Shown here in pieces: positions 1 through 9,130 of a stretch of 64,000 bases of DNA (position 1 is the stretch's first letter; each line of letters starts with the position of its first letter). The notes beneath the pieces are model-generated. The model saw only the letters and a list, made by a program, of their open reading frames with translations, searched no databases and was not told the DNA's origin. The position numbers were made by a program, and so were the translations under genes. This DNA is from DATKZH01 sp964475955. GTDB taxonomy: Bacteria; Planctomycetota; Planctomycetia; Pirellulales; Thermoguttaceae. The DNA is taken from assembly GCA_964475955.1 (NCBI GenBank), contig CAYYZY010000012.1:1-64000 (forward strand). Reading direction: 5' to 3'.

Positions 1-564
1 CCGAACGAAACTAAAGTCGGTCTACCCGACAATTAAGCTGTGACAGAACACTAGCTCGCCGAGCAGGGCGTGACAATCGCACAAACGCCGGCTAGAATTC
101 GCCTTCTACGTCTACGGTTTGCTACGCTCGGACTGGGCCGCTGCCCAACCGGCTGGAGCGGACGAGGCGCGACGATGATCGAGGATCGGTGCGCTGGCCC
201 CACGATGATCGCGGCTGGGGCCACCCAACAAGGCGCTCCCAGCAGACGGCCGCCGCCCGCTGCCGCGAACTGCTTGTCAGCCCGCGTGCGTGGGATAGGC
301 TGCGAGTTCCCCTTCGATCCCCAGGTTCCAGCTTGGGGGCCCGCGTCGGCGAACCTCCGGTTTGCGGATCCAGTTCGCAGACTGGAAAGCAACTGCCTGG
401 AAGCAGGGAACGGCCGAGGAGGAGCTTGCCAGCGCCAGAAGCCATCGGCCCGGGCCCGCTGGCGCCGTGCGGGGAAGGGGGCTCTCTGCCGCTGCGGAAT
501 CCCCGCGACGGCCAGGCGCCGCAGGGGGCGTTTGCTATAGCCCGTGTGGATCGGTCGCGCACGG
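1..564. other. Left-edge region without a convincing gene
   Basis: No open frame here has a recognisable protein, a good ribosome binding site or family similarity; the long frames on both strands are the usual by-product of high GC. The only structure I can point to is a 43-base stretch (488-530) that matches, in reverse complement, a second stretch near 12.2 kb. The stop of the minus-strand fusion gene lies just to the right. Confidence 0.6.
488..530 (-). repeat. Dispersed 43-bp repeat, copy 1 (family C)
   Basis: Read on the minus strand this segment matches 12186-12228 at 35 of 43 positions, including an identical core GGGGATTCCGCA and flanking CCGTCG and GCGGCG blocks. Most differences are C/T transitions. 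Both copies lie in gene-free DNA. This is seen directly; whether the family is wider in the genome cannot be judged here. Confidence 0.6.
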
Positions 565-2046
565 TCATTCAGCGCGGGCGTTGACTCCAGGCTTATCGTC
601 TTTGCGCTGCAAACGGATCGACCAGGCCGGGGCGCCCTGGCCATTGGGGTTGCGCGAATCGAAGCGGACCGGCCGCAGCGCGGCGACGTCGAAAAGCGCG
701 GAGAAATCGCTGCGAATGGTCTTCTCGGGAATCCGGGGCGGGCCGCCCCGGCTCCCCTCGGTCGGCCGGCCGGCCAGGATCATCACCTGGGTGCCGGCCC
801 GGCAGAGCTGCCGGAGCGTTTCGACGTAGCCGGGCGAATCGTACTGGCAGATGTGGTGATAGCAGCCGCGGTCGAAGACCAGATCGTACGGCGGGAGCTT
901 CGGCAGCGAAACCACGTCGGCCAGCATCCAGTCGACCTCGACTCCCGCCTCCCGGGCCCTCTCCTCGGCGGTGGCCAGCGCCGTCGGCGACACGTCGGCG
1001 CCGGTCACCTCGAACCCCTTGCTCGCCAGGTAGATGGCGTTGGTGCCCGAGCCGCAACCCAACACGATGGCGCGGCCCGGCTTGAACGTCTCCCGCTCGA
1101 CCGCCTCGACCAGGTGGGAGGAGGGCCGGCCGGGATCCCAGCCGGGCAAACGCCGGCGGCGGTAGGGGGCATCCCACCGCTCCATCCGGCCGACCCCCTC
1201 GGGCCCGTGAGGCATCACGCCGGAAGGCAACAGCCGGCGCGGTACAAGGCCGGTGCCGTCGGCCGCCGTGATTTCCATCCTCCCCGGCGCGGAGCCTTCC
1301 GCCGGCAACGTCAGCCGGAAGACCGTCTCCCCGTCGGCGACCGTCAACTCCACGCGCCCGTCGCTGACGGCCAGTTGCGGACTCGCAGGGGTTTTCATAC
1401 TGGCGCGCGGTCCGAGACGAAACACGTGGAGGAACCGCGTCGCCTGCGCCCCCTGCTCCGGGACGACCTCCACGCGAAAGCCGGCCGACCTCGCGGTCTT
1501 CCTCAGCGCGGCGGCCTCGGGCAGCAACGTTTCGCCGACGATTTCGGCGTTCGCTTCGGTCAGGCGGAACCGGTTGCCTGCCACCTGCGGTTCGGCGGCA
1601 GTCCGAAAAGACCAGCCGACCGTCCGCTCCGGGCGGGGCCGACGGAGGCGGTCTTCGACGACGAGCGTCGACGGCTTCAGCAGGAAGACGCGTCGCAGCC
1701 ACCGGGTCGCCCGTTTCCGAGGGCCGTCGGCTTCGGGAGCCGCTTTGGCCGACATGTCGGCCAAGGCGTAGAGGAATCGGCGGTTTTCCTCGAAAGCGAG
1801 GATTTCGCCCCACCTTCCAGGTTCGCGACGGCAAGCGTGCCGGCGGGCCAGTTCGAGCGATCCGTCAATCGGCGCCGCTTTGCCGCAACGCGCGGCCAGC
1901 GTGGCAACGTCGACCGCGTCGAGCGACGCGGCCAACTCGGGCCGCTCCGCCGGCCGGCCGGTCGCGTGCATGACGAGGACCATCGCCAAAGCGGAAGCGG
2001 CCCACCAAGGGAGCGTGCAGCGTAACGGTCGGTCTCTGCGGGGCAT
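565..2046 (-). CDS. Heparinase-like region fused to SAM-dependent methyltransferase
   Basis: A 493-residue protein. Residues 1-30 hold a basic start and a hydrophobic segment (WWAASALAMVLVMHATG) that reads as a signal peptide or anchor. Residues about 90-270 resemble the beta-sandwich that ends heparinase II/III-type proteins (LKPSTLVVEDRL, then alternating beta-like strands). From about 290 to the end is a class I methyltransferase with the SAM-binding motif VLGCGSGTNAIYL near residue 327, a following acidic GADVS strand end and FDRGCYHHI further on, closest to thiopurine/tellurite-type methyltransferases. The start is the ATG with AGGA seven bases upstream. A methyltransferase needs cytosolic SAM, so its place behind an export-like segment is odd. 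The substrate is unknown. The heparinase assignment is weaker than the methyltransferase one. Confidence 0.75.
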   Translation of the reverse strand: MPRRDRPLRCTLPWWAASALAMVLVMHATGRPAERPELAASLDAVDVATLAARCGKAAPIDGSLELARRHACRREPGRWGEILAFEENRRFLYALADMSAKAAPEADGPRKRATRWLRRVFLLKPSTLVVEDRLRRPRPERTVGWSFRTAAEPQVAGNRFRLTEANAEIVGETLLPEAAALRKTARSAGFRVEVVPEQGAQATRFLHVFRLGPRASMKTPASPQLAVSDGRVELTVADGETVFRLTLPAEGSAPGRMEITAADGTGLVPRRLLPSGVMPHGPEGVGRMERWDAPYRRRRLPGWDPGRPSSHLVEAVERETFKPGRAIVLGCGSGTNAIYLASKGFEVTGADVSPTALATAEERAREAGVEVDWMLADVVSLPKLPPYDLVFDRGCYHHICQYDSPGYVETLRQLCRAGTQVMILAGRPTEGSRGGPPRIPEKTIRSDFSALFDVAALRPVRFDSRNPNGQGAPAWSIRLQRKDDKPGVNARAE

Positions 2047-2348
2047 GGGACGATCCTGATTTCGAGGAAGGGATGGGCCGGCCTTATTCTACTTCCCACG
2101 CGGTTATCCGTCACTCGCGAAGCGGCTCGGACCGCGCGAACGCAGAGACCCAAGCGCCGGTGCTGCTCGGGGCAGAAAGTCCAGAAGCGACCGTGCGCGA
2201 CGAGCCGTCCCCGCGTCCTTGACATCCAAGCTCGGGTCGGGTGACAATACACGTTGAAGTGCTGCCTCCTTCGGCACGGCATGCCTTAGGGGGCTCGGAA
2301 ATGAAGCTCGACGGTCACCTTGGTCACCTTTGCTGGAAGGGCCTTGCG
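2047..2348. other. Divergent intergenic region
   Basis: This stretch separates the minus-strand fusion gene from the plus-strand Tat-exported protein gene and must hold both promoters. I see no unambiguous -35/-10 pair. A longer in-frame start exists at 2241 for the right-hand gene, but the Tat signal begins at 2349, so I leave 2241-2348 non-coding. Confidence 0.5.
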
Positions 2349-3782
2349 ATGTGTGAACAGTGTACGCGTAGGGATTTTTTGGGAACGGGCGCCGCCGGCG
2401 GGTTGCTGCTTGCCGGGGCGGCGTGGACGCACGCACGCGCCGCCGACGCGCCGCCCGCGAAGCCGCGCGGCAAATCGCGGATCTGCGTGATCTTCACCGG
2501 CGAGCCCCAGCCGGACGATCGCAATTGGGGCGCCGACGCGAAGCAGGTCGCGGCCATGAAGGCCCGACTGAGCGAGGCGGAAAAGGACCTGGGAAACGTC
2601 GAGCTGATCGTGGGCGAGTCGCGCAGCCCGGAGCAAACGGCCGCGCTCTTGGAGAAGGCGGGGCCGGAAGCGCCCGTTTTGGCCATCAACGTGCAGAACT
2701 TCGCCATGACCCGCGTGATCGGGCCCGTGCTCGAGGCGGAGCGCCCCATGGCCGTGTTCTCGCTGCCGGCGAGCGGTCACGACTGGATGTACGCGCCGCG
2801 ATGGCTCCGCCGGGGTCACCGCGTCGCGCTTCTGGCCAGCAGCGACCTCGACGAGTTGGAGCGGGCGGTGCGCCTGTTGCGCGTGGTTCCCATGATGCGG
2901 CGCAGCCGGATCCTGCTGTTCCCGCCGGCCCGGGGCACGGAGCCGGCCCGCTCGCCGGAGGAGGTCAAGAAGCGGTTGGGCGCCGACGTGGTGGCCGTCG
3001 AGCAGCCCGACCTGGATGAAATGCTCGCGGCCGTCGATGCCCAAGCCGTCCAGCGCGAAATCGACGCGTGGACCCAGGGCGCCAAGGAGATCCTCGAGCC
3101 GACGAAGGAAGACATCGAGAAGGCCGCCCGGGTCAGCGTCGCCCTGGACCAACTGATCGAACAGGAGCAGGCTGACGGATTGGCCATCGGAACGTGTATG
3201 GGCTGGTTGCAGCGCGGGTTCCCCTGCCTGGGGTTCACGCGCCTGCGCGACCGCGGCGTGCCGGCGGCCTGCGAGGGCGACATGGACTCGCTCCTGACCA
3301 TGCTCCTGTTCCAGTACGCGATCGACCAGCCGGGCTTCCAGGGCAATGCCACGTTCGACACGTCGCGCAACGCCCTGTGGACCGCGCACTGCACCGCCCC
3401 CTTGAAGATGGACGGACCCAACGGTGATGCGGCCCCCTACCTGCTGCGAGGGCACTCCGAGGTCCAGGGGAGCGGCTGCGTGCCCGAGGTGCAGTATCGC
3501 CTCGGACAGCTCATCACCCGAACCAAGCTGGTCAACCTGGATACGATCCTGGCGTCGAAGGGCGAGATCATCGACGTGCCGGAGCGGGCGGTACACGGTT
3601 GCCGCACGCAGATCGTCACCGAGGTGCGCGACGCGCCTCGCATGGCGGCCAACTGGAGCCGCGCCCTGGAGACCGAAGACGCGATGACGCTCCTGCACCG
3701 CGTCGTCTTCTACGGCGACCACATCGAGAGCGTGCGCCACTTGGCCAACTTGATGGGCATGCGCGTCATCGAAGAGGGCTGA
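2349..3782 (+). CDS. Tat-exported protein with L-fucose/arabinose isomerase-like fold
   Basis: A 477-residue protein. It opens with a twin-arginine signal (RRDFLGTGAAGGLLLAG), so it should be exported folded, often with a cofactor or metal. The mature part is a two-domain alpha/beta protein with features of the L-fucose/L-arabinose isomerase C-terminal superfamily: GTCMGWLQRGFPCLGFTRL, then an acidic ACEGDMDSLLTML and a run of conserved Cys/His in the last third (TAHCTAPLKMDG, RGHSEVQGSGC). Planctomycetes carry many such Tat-exported paralogues. I chose the ATG at 2349 because GGAAGGG lies just upstream and the Tat motif starts at residue 7. True isomerase activity is not shown; it may act on exported sugars or be a non-catalytic relative. 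It stands alone, followed by a gene-poor stretch and a tRNA. Confidence 0.75.
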   Translation: MCEQCTRRDFLGTGAAGGLLLAGAAWTHARAADAPPAKPRGKSRICVIFTGEPQPDDRNWGADAKQVAAMKARLSEAEKDLGNVELIVGESRSPEQTAALLEKAGPEAPVLAINVQNFAMTRVIGPVLEAERPMAVFSLPASGHDWMYAPRWLRRGHRVALLASSDLDELERAVRLLRVVPMMRRSRILLFPPARGTEPARSPEEVKKRLGADVVAVEQPDLDEMLAAVDAQAVQREIDAWTQGAKEILEPTKEDIEKAARVSVALDQLIEQEQADGLAIGTCMGWLQRGFPCLGFTRLRDRGVPAACEGDMDSLLTMLLFQYAIDQPGFQGNATFDTSRNALWTAHCTAPLKMDGPNGDAAPYLLRGHSEVQGSGCVPEVQYRLGQLITRTKLVNLDTILASKGEIIDVPERAVHGCRTQIVTEVRDAPRMAANWSRALETEDAMTLLHRVVFYGDHIESVRHLANLMGMRVIEEG

Positions 3783-4301
<519 letters not shown>

Positions 4302-4492
4302 ATGATTCGGCCTGCCCCCACTTCTCCGCGAATTCGGCGTGTTTCCGCATTGGAGAAGCCTGGCAATGTGGGGCATTTGGCGCGATAATGCTCCGCGTCC
4401 GGTACCGGGCCACATCGCTGCCTCAATAATAGCCTTGCTGGGAGCGCTAAACAAGTAGGCTGCCGAACCGGGTTTCCAGGAGTGAGAGGCCG

Positions 4493-5455
4493 ATGCGAAC
4501 CGCCAGGTACCTAGCCGCCACGCTACTGCTGACGTTCTCTCTGGCCCCCGCCGCGGCGGCCAAGGACCTCTACGTGAACAACCTGACGGGCGACGATGCC
4601 TTCTCCGGCCGCGACGCGCGCAACCGGGCCGACGGCAGCGGGCCGGTCCGCACCATCGTCCGGGCGCTGGAATTGGCCTCGCAGGGCGACCGGATCATTC
4701 TGGCCAAGACCGAGAAGCCGTATCGCGAGAGCATCACGGTGAGCGGCAGCCGGCACAGCGGCTACTCGTTCCAGCCGTTCGTGATCCAGGGCAACGGGGC
4801 GATCCTCGACGGCTCCACTCCCGTGCCCGACGAAGCCTGGGAACACTACGAGGGGCCCGTCTTCCGGTTCCAGCCACCCCGTCTTGCACATCAACAACTG
4901 TTCCTGAACGACCGGCCGGTTGCCCGGGTGGCCGGCAGCCGGTTTTCCGACAGCCCTCCCGAGCTGGAGCCTCTCCAGTGGTGCCTGCACGGGGGGCACA
5001 TCTACTTTGCGGTCGAGCCCGAGACGTTCAAGCTCCCCAAAGATTACGCGCTCTCGTACGCCCACCGGCGCGTGGGGATCACGTTGTATCACGTGCGGCG
5101 GGTGGGCATCGTCGACCTGACGGTCCAGGGCTTCCAGCTCGACGGGATCAGCGCGTTCAACAGCGCCCAGGAGGTGACGATCGCGGGCGTCACGTGCCGC
5201 GGCAACGGGCGCAACGGGATCACGGTGGGCGGGGCTTCGCAAGTGCTGATCGACGCGTGCCTGGCCGGCAACAACGGCGACGCCCAGCTCCTCACGCTGC
5301 CGTGCTCCGAGACGGGCATCCAGAACACGGTCCTCCTCTCCAACACGGGCCCCGGCTGGGTCGACCAGGGCGGCCGCGTGTACATCGACGGCCAGCGCGT
5401 GGAAGGGGGCCTCGAGGAACTCGTGCCCGAAGAAACCGCCGACGCGCGGCCGTAG
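4493..5455 (+). CDS. Secreted right-handed beta-helix protein
   Basis: A 320-residue protein with a clear signal peptide (MRTARYLAATLLLTFSLAPAAAA). The mature part begins KDLYVNNLTGDDAFSGRD, the usual opening of pectate-lyase-like parallel beta-helix proteins in which a DG/GDD-x-x-SG block precedes the first coil. Later strands (ISAFNSAQEVTIAGVTC, GITVGGASQVLIDAC) show the short hydrophobic repeats of a right-handed beta-helix. No catalytic set of a defined polysaccharide lyase is evident, so a carbohydrate-binding or degrading role at the cell surface is only a family-level guess. The start has AGGAGTGAGAGG just upstream. It is convergent with the YmdB gene, with a palindromic repeat in between. 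Confidence 0.75.
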   Translation: MRTARYLAATLLLTFSLAPAAAAKDLYVNNLTGDDAFSGRDARNRADGSGPVRTIVRALELASQGDRIILAKTEKPYRESITVSGSRHSGYSFQPFVIQGNGAILDGSTPVPDEAWEHYEGPVFRFQPPRLAHQQLFLNDRPVARVAGSRFSDSPPELEPLQWCLHGGHIYFAVEPETFKLPKDYALSYAHRRVGITLYHVRRVGIVDLTVQGFQLDGISAFNSAQEVTIAGVTCRGNGRNGITVGGASQVLIDACLAGNNGDAQLLTLPCSETGIQNTVLLSNTGPGWVDQGGRVYIDGQRVEGGLEELVPEETADARP

Positions 5456-5532
5456 CCGCTCGGCCGCCATCCACGGCCCAAATGACCGTGCGCGCCTGGC
5501 TGCTGCGAACTGTAGGCTTTGTCGGAAAATTC

Positions 5533-5600
5533 GTAGGGTGGGTGCTTGCACCCACGCGGAGACCACGGTTTTCCGGCGTGCGTGCAAGTACGCACCCTAC
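5533..5600. repeat. Palindromic repeat between convergent genes (family A)
   Basis: The two 25-base arms begin GTAGGGTG and end CACCCTAC and are imperfect inverted copies around an 18-base loop. It lies between the 3' ends of the beta-helix gene and the YmdB gene. It could fold as a strong hairpin in either transcript, but there is no T-run, so it is a REP/MITE-like element rather than a standard terminator. Confidence 0.7.
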
Positions 5601-5618
5601 AGATCGCCCTCCTGCCGG

Positions 5619-6470
5619 CTACACGCCCGGCACCGAGTCGGGGGCGGGGGTGCGCTCGCGCCGGGCGAGTGCATGGAGTCGGGCGGCCGTGGGCTGGTCG
5701 ACGACGATCCGCTCGATGGCGGTGGCCCGGCCGGTGGCCGGGTCGACGTCGACGATCGTGCCGTGGAGGCGCACGTCGCCCTTGGCGACTTCAAAGTGCG
5801 TGGGGCGGAACGTTTGCGCGGTTTCCAGCACGCGGTCGACTCGCCGGCCGAGGATGCTGTCGTGCGGACCGGCCATCCCCACGTCGCACTGGAAGGCGGT
5901 GCCGCCGGGCAGGATCTGCTCGTCGGCGGTGGGCACGTGCGTGTGCGTGCCCAGCACGGCCGATACGCGCCCGTCGAGATGCCGCCCCATGAGCTGCTTG
6001 TCGCTGGTGGCCTCGGCGTGCATGTCGACCAGGATGCACTTCACTTCGGGCCGCATCTCTTCGAGCACCCGGTCGACCGCGTGGAAGGGGCAGTCGACCG
6101 GCTGCATGAACACGCGGCCGAGAAGATTGATTACCCCCACCTCGACGCCCCCTCCGGTCGAGAGCACGGTGAACCGGCGCCCCGGGGCCTCGGCCGGGTA
6201 GTTGGCCGGGCGTACGATCCGCGACTCGCTCCGGAGCGCCGAATAGATCTCGCGGCGTCGGAAGACGTGGTCGCCCATCGTGACGCAGTCGACGCCGCCG
6301 TCGATCAACTCGTGGTAGATGGCCGGCGTCAGTCCCGACCCGCCCGCCGCGTTCTCCGCGTTGACGGCCACGAAGTCGAGCGATCGCTCGATCTTCAAAC
6401 CCGGCAGGGCGCGGAGCACCACCTGGCGCCCCGGTTTGCCGACGACGTCTCCGACCAGCAGTATTCGCAC
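5619..6470 (-). CDS. ymdB: YmdB-family metallophosphoesterase
   Basis: A 283-residue protein of the normal length for YmdB, a binuclear-metal phosphodiesterase that in Bacillus acts on 2',3'-cyclic nucleotides and influences biofilm and motility decisions. The family motifs are in order: GDVVGKPGR near the start, NAENAAGGSGLT, MGDHVFRRREI, VDMHAEATSDKQ and GTHTHVPTADEQILPGGTA. These carry the metal-binding Asp, Asn and His residues. The GTG start at 6470 is preferred over an upstream ATG because AAGGAG sits seven bases before it and the protein then begins VRILLVGD, as in the family. It lies downstream of rny, the same order as ymdA-ymdB in Bacillus, with about 150 bases and a palindromic repeat between. 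Confidence 0.93.
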   Translation of the reverse strand: MRILLVGDVVGKPGRQVVLRALPGLKIERSLDFVAVNAENAAGGSGLTPAIYHELIDGGVDCVTMGDHVFRRREIYSALRSESRIVRPANYPAEAPGRRFTVLSTGGGVEVGVINLLGRVFMQPVDCPFHAVDRVLEEMRPEVKCILVDMHAEATSDKQLMGRHLDGRVSAVLGTHTHVPTADEQILPGGTAFQCDVGMAGPHDSILGRRVDRVLETAQTFRPTHFEVAKGDVRLHGTIVDVDPATGRATAIERIVVDQPTAARLHALARRERTPAPDSVPGV

Positions 6471-6493
6471 GAGCGCTCCTTTTCCCAGTTCCC

Positions 6494-6549
6494 GTAGCAG
6501 GCACACTCCGTGTGCCGTCCGCTGGTTACGGCACACGGAATGTGCCTAC
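6494..6549. repeat. Palindromic repeat between rny and ymdB (family B)
   Basis: Arms of about 22-25 bases, both containing GGCACA and CCGTGTGCCGT (one with a 3-base insertion), are inverted around a 9-base loop, so the transcript would form a long hairpin in the rny-ymdB spacer. Such a hairpin could stabilise or process the rny message. No T-run follows it. Confidence 0.7.
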
Positions 6550-6621
6550 GACCCCGCAAAGATCGAGACTGCCCCTCGGCTACAACAAACGCCCGCCACG
6601 CGACTCTTGTTTACCCGGGCG

Positions 6622-8184
6622 CTACCTTGCGATCTCCGTGTGGCGTGTTTCGCGGAGCACGGTGACCTTGATTTCGCCCGGGAAGTTGAGCCGTTCTTCG
6701 AGGGCCTTGACGATGTCGCGGCAGACCTTGGCGGCCGTCTCGTCGTTGGTCTCCCGGGAGTTGACGATGACGCGCATCTCGCGGCCCGCCTGGATGGCGA
6801 ACGCCTGGTCCACGCCCGAAAAATCGGTGGCGATCGACTCCAGCTCCTCCATCCGCTTGACGTAGCGTTCGAGGGTCTCCCGCCGGGCGCCGGGGCGCGA
6901 GGCGCTGCACGCGTCGGCCGTGGCGACGAGCACGGTGTAGGGGTGTTCGACCTTGGCATCGTCGTGGTGGCCGGCCGCCGCGTGGATCACCTCCAGGCGC
7001 TCGCCGTAGCGCTTCAACAGGTCGGCGCCGATCTTGGGGTGGCCTCCTTCGGCTTCGTGGTCGGCGGCCTTGCCGATGTCGTGCAGCAGTCCGCACCGCC
7101 GGGCGAGCGCGGCGTCGAGCCCGATCTCGTCGGCCAGCATCCCGGAGAGGAAGGCGACCTCGATCGAGTGCCGCAGCACGTTCTGGCTGTAGCTGGTGCG
7201 AAACTGGAGCCGGCCCAGCAGGTTGATGATCCGCTCGTGCAGGCCGTGGACCTCGGTTTCCTGGCTGGCCTCTTCCCCGGCCTTCTGGACGTGCCGCTCC
7301 ATTTCCTGTTGCGTTTCGGCGACGATCTCTTCGATTCGCGAGGGGTGGATGCGGCCGTCGGCGATGAGCTTGTTGAGGGAGAGCCGGGCGACCTCACGGC
7401 GGATCATGTCGAACGCGCTGACGATGACCACGCCCGGCGTGTCGTCGATGATCACGTCGACGCCGGTCGCCTTCTCGAACGCGCGGATGTTGCGGCCTTC
7501 GCGGCCGATGATCCGCCCTTTCATCTCGTCGTTGGGGATGTCGACCGTGCTGGTCGTGGTCTCCGCCGTGTGCGGGGCCGCGTAGCGTTGCAGGGTGGTG
7601 AGCAATAGCTCGCGCGTCTTGGCCTCGCAGGCCTCGGCGGTCTCCTTCTCGTGCTTGAGGATCAACGCGCCGCTCTCTTGCTGCAACTCCGTCTTGAGCA
7701 TGTCGAGCAGCCGGTTGGTGGCCTCTTCGGGGCTCAGCCCGCTCAACTCGTGCAGGGTTTGCCGCTGGAGGTCGAGGAGTTTCGTCAGCTCCTCCTTGCG
7801 GCGGTTGGTGTCCTGGATGCGTTCGGTCAGCTTGCGCTGCGTCCCTTCCACGATCTTCCGCTGCTTGCGGAGTTCTTCGCTCTGCTGCTCCAGGGCGTCC
7901 TGCCGCTTGTCGAGCAGCCGTTCGCGGTTGTGGAGCTCTTCGCGGAGCTTGCGCAGCTCCTTCTCGCCCTCGGCCTTCGACTGGATCGCGAGCTCTTTCA
8001 GTTCCAGCTCGGTCTCGCGGCGCAGCGTTTCCACTTCCTGCTCGGCCCGGCCTACGATCCGCTGCGCTTCGCTCTCGGCGTCGCGGCGGCGGAGGTAGTC
8101 GAGCAACTTGACGAGCGCGAAGGTCAGAAAGGCCGGCGCCCCGCAAAGCAAGACATAGAACAAAACGGTCCTTAGCGTTTCCAC
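6622..8184 (-). CDS. rny: Ribonuclease Y
   Basis: A 520-residue membrane-anchored endoribonuclease that starts turnover of many mRNAs. The N-terminal segment (about 5-27) is a transmembrane helix, followed by a long charged coiled coil (about 30-165). The KH RNA-binding domain has GRIIGREGRNIRAFEKATGV near residue 220. The HD domain has LLHDIGKAADHEAEGGHP near residue 366, which supplies the metal-binding His-Asp pair. Length and order match RNase Y throughout. The start is GTG with GAGGG nine bases upstream. It is followed by ymdB, a linkage also seen in Firmicutes. Confidence 0.96.
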   Translation of the reverse strand: METLRTVLFYVLLCGAPAFLTFALVKLLDYLRRRDAESEAQRIVGRAEQEVETLRRETELELKELAIQSKAEGEKELRKLREELHNRERLLDKRQDALEQQSEELRKQRKIVEGTQRKLTERIQDTNRRKEELTKLLDLQRQTLHELSGLSPEEATNRLLDMLKTELQQESGALILKHEKETAEACEAKTRELLLTTLQRYAAPHTAETTTSTVDIPNDEMKGRIIGREGRNIRAFEKATGVDVIIDDTPGVVIVSAFDMIRREVARLSLNKLIADGRIHPSRIEEIVAETQQEMERHVQKAGEEASQETEVHGLHERIINLLGRLQFRTSYSQNVLRHSIEVAFLSGMLADEIGLDAALARRCGLLHDIGKAADHEAEGGHPKIGADLLKRYGERLEVIHAAAGHHDDAKVEHPYTVLVATADACSASRPGARRETLERYVKRMEELESIATDFSGVDQAFAIQAGREMRVIVNSRETNDETAAKVCRDIVKALEERLNFPGEIKVTVLRETRHTEIAR

Positions 8185-9130
8185 GGCGGTTGCCCTCGCT
8201 CATATGAGTGGCGACGAGCGCGTGGCAACCTTGCCGGCCGACGCACCTCGGCGCGAGGCAAAGCATGCGCCAAGGTCGGCTCCGGCGACCGGTCGACGAG
8301 AGCGGGAGACCGAGGGGCCGGCAGACGACCGCCTCTTTACAGCGATCAGATCGAGACGGACCGTTCCCGGCTTGCCGTGCAAAAACGGTTGGTGGTATCC
8401 GGGCCGTATCCCGTGAGCCTTCGCCGCCCGCCCCGTTCGATCTCGGCGGGAACGACTTGATTACCGTCGGGTGGTATGCCAAATCTCTTCGGTCCGGGGC
8501 GAACATTCATCCGCACCACGCCGGGCCGACCCTGCCGCGCAAGGCGTAGCTGCGCAAACCGGCCAAGACCATCCACTGCCTTTGCATATCCTCCGATCCG
8601 CGCGACCCGAAAATCGCCGGGAACCAAAGCCAACAGGAACCGGAGAATGATCAGAAGCAGGTGCATCGTCTTGGGAGCCTCGAAGCGTTGTGTGGCGGTT
8701 GCTGCCAAGCTGCTCACTTGCCGAATACGGATCCGCTCGTAATCTCGCTGAATTCTGTCTCTCGGCTCGCCCTGCGGGTCGTGGCCAAGACACTCGTTTC
8801 CAACTCTTTCCAAATGGCTTACAATCCTCTAATGCCTCTCTATGGTAGCAGATTCTCGTGGGACTGCAACCGAGGTTTGCCCGCGGGGCGCGAGATAACC
8901 CCCTCGCTCCCTGCAAGTTGCGGCGAATGACCCGATGAGCCCGGTCGAGGGGAAGAGGATGTCCTCGCCGCCCCCAATCAGGGGGAAAGCCCCGGCCCAC
9001 CGGCTCCCGCCTCTCCGGCGAGAAGCCCTAACCATAGAGAGGGGCAATATATACACCTTTTTAGGGGTCTCTGGTCACGGAGCCATGCCCCTTGTTGTCC
9101 CCGGTTCACGACCGCCCCCAATCCCGCTGC
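8185..9130. other. Long gene-poor region between rny and tilS
   Basis: Nearly 950 bases with no gene I can support. A minus-strand frame at 8346-8666 would give a 106-residue protein with a hydrophobic start (MHLLLIILRFLLALVPG) and a possible GAGG site. Its wobble-position GC looks lower than in neighbouring genes and I recognise nothing in it. No RNase P RNA, tmRNA or SRP RNA signature was seen. The promoters for rny and tilS must lie here. Confidence 0.5.

Noticed and set aside
544..2025. Plus-strand 493-codon frame opposite the methyltransferase fusion
   Set aside because: It is an antisense frame of a gene with clear SAM-binding motifs; its own translation is Arg/Gly/Pro-rich without motifs.
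8346..8666. Minus-strand frame for a 106-residue protein with a hydrophobic start
   Set aside because: The base use is unlike the neighbours, there is no similarity I recognise, and only a weak GAGG site precedes it.
8185..9130. Housekeeping RNA (RNase P, tmRNA, SRP, 6S) in the long rny-tilS gap
   Set aside because: No conserved core sequence of any of these RNAs was seen on either strand.
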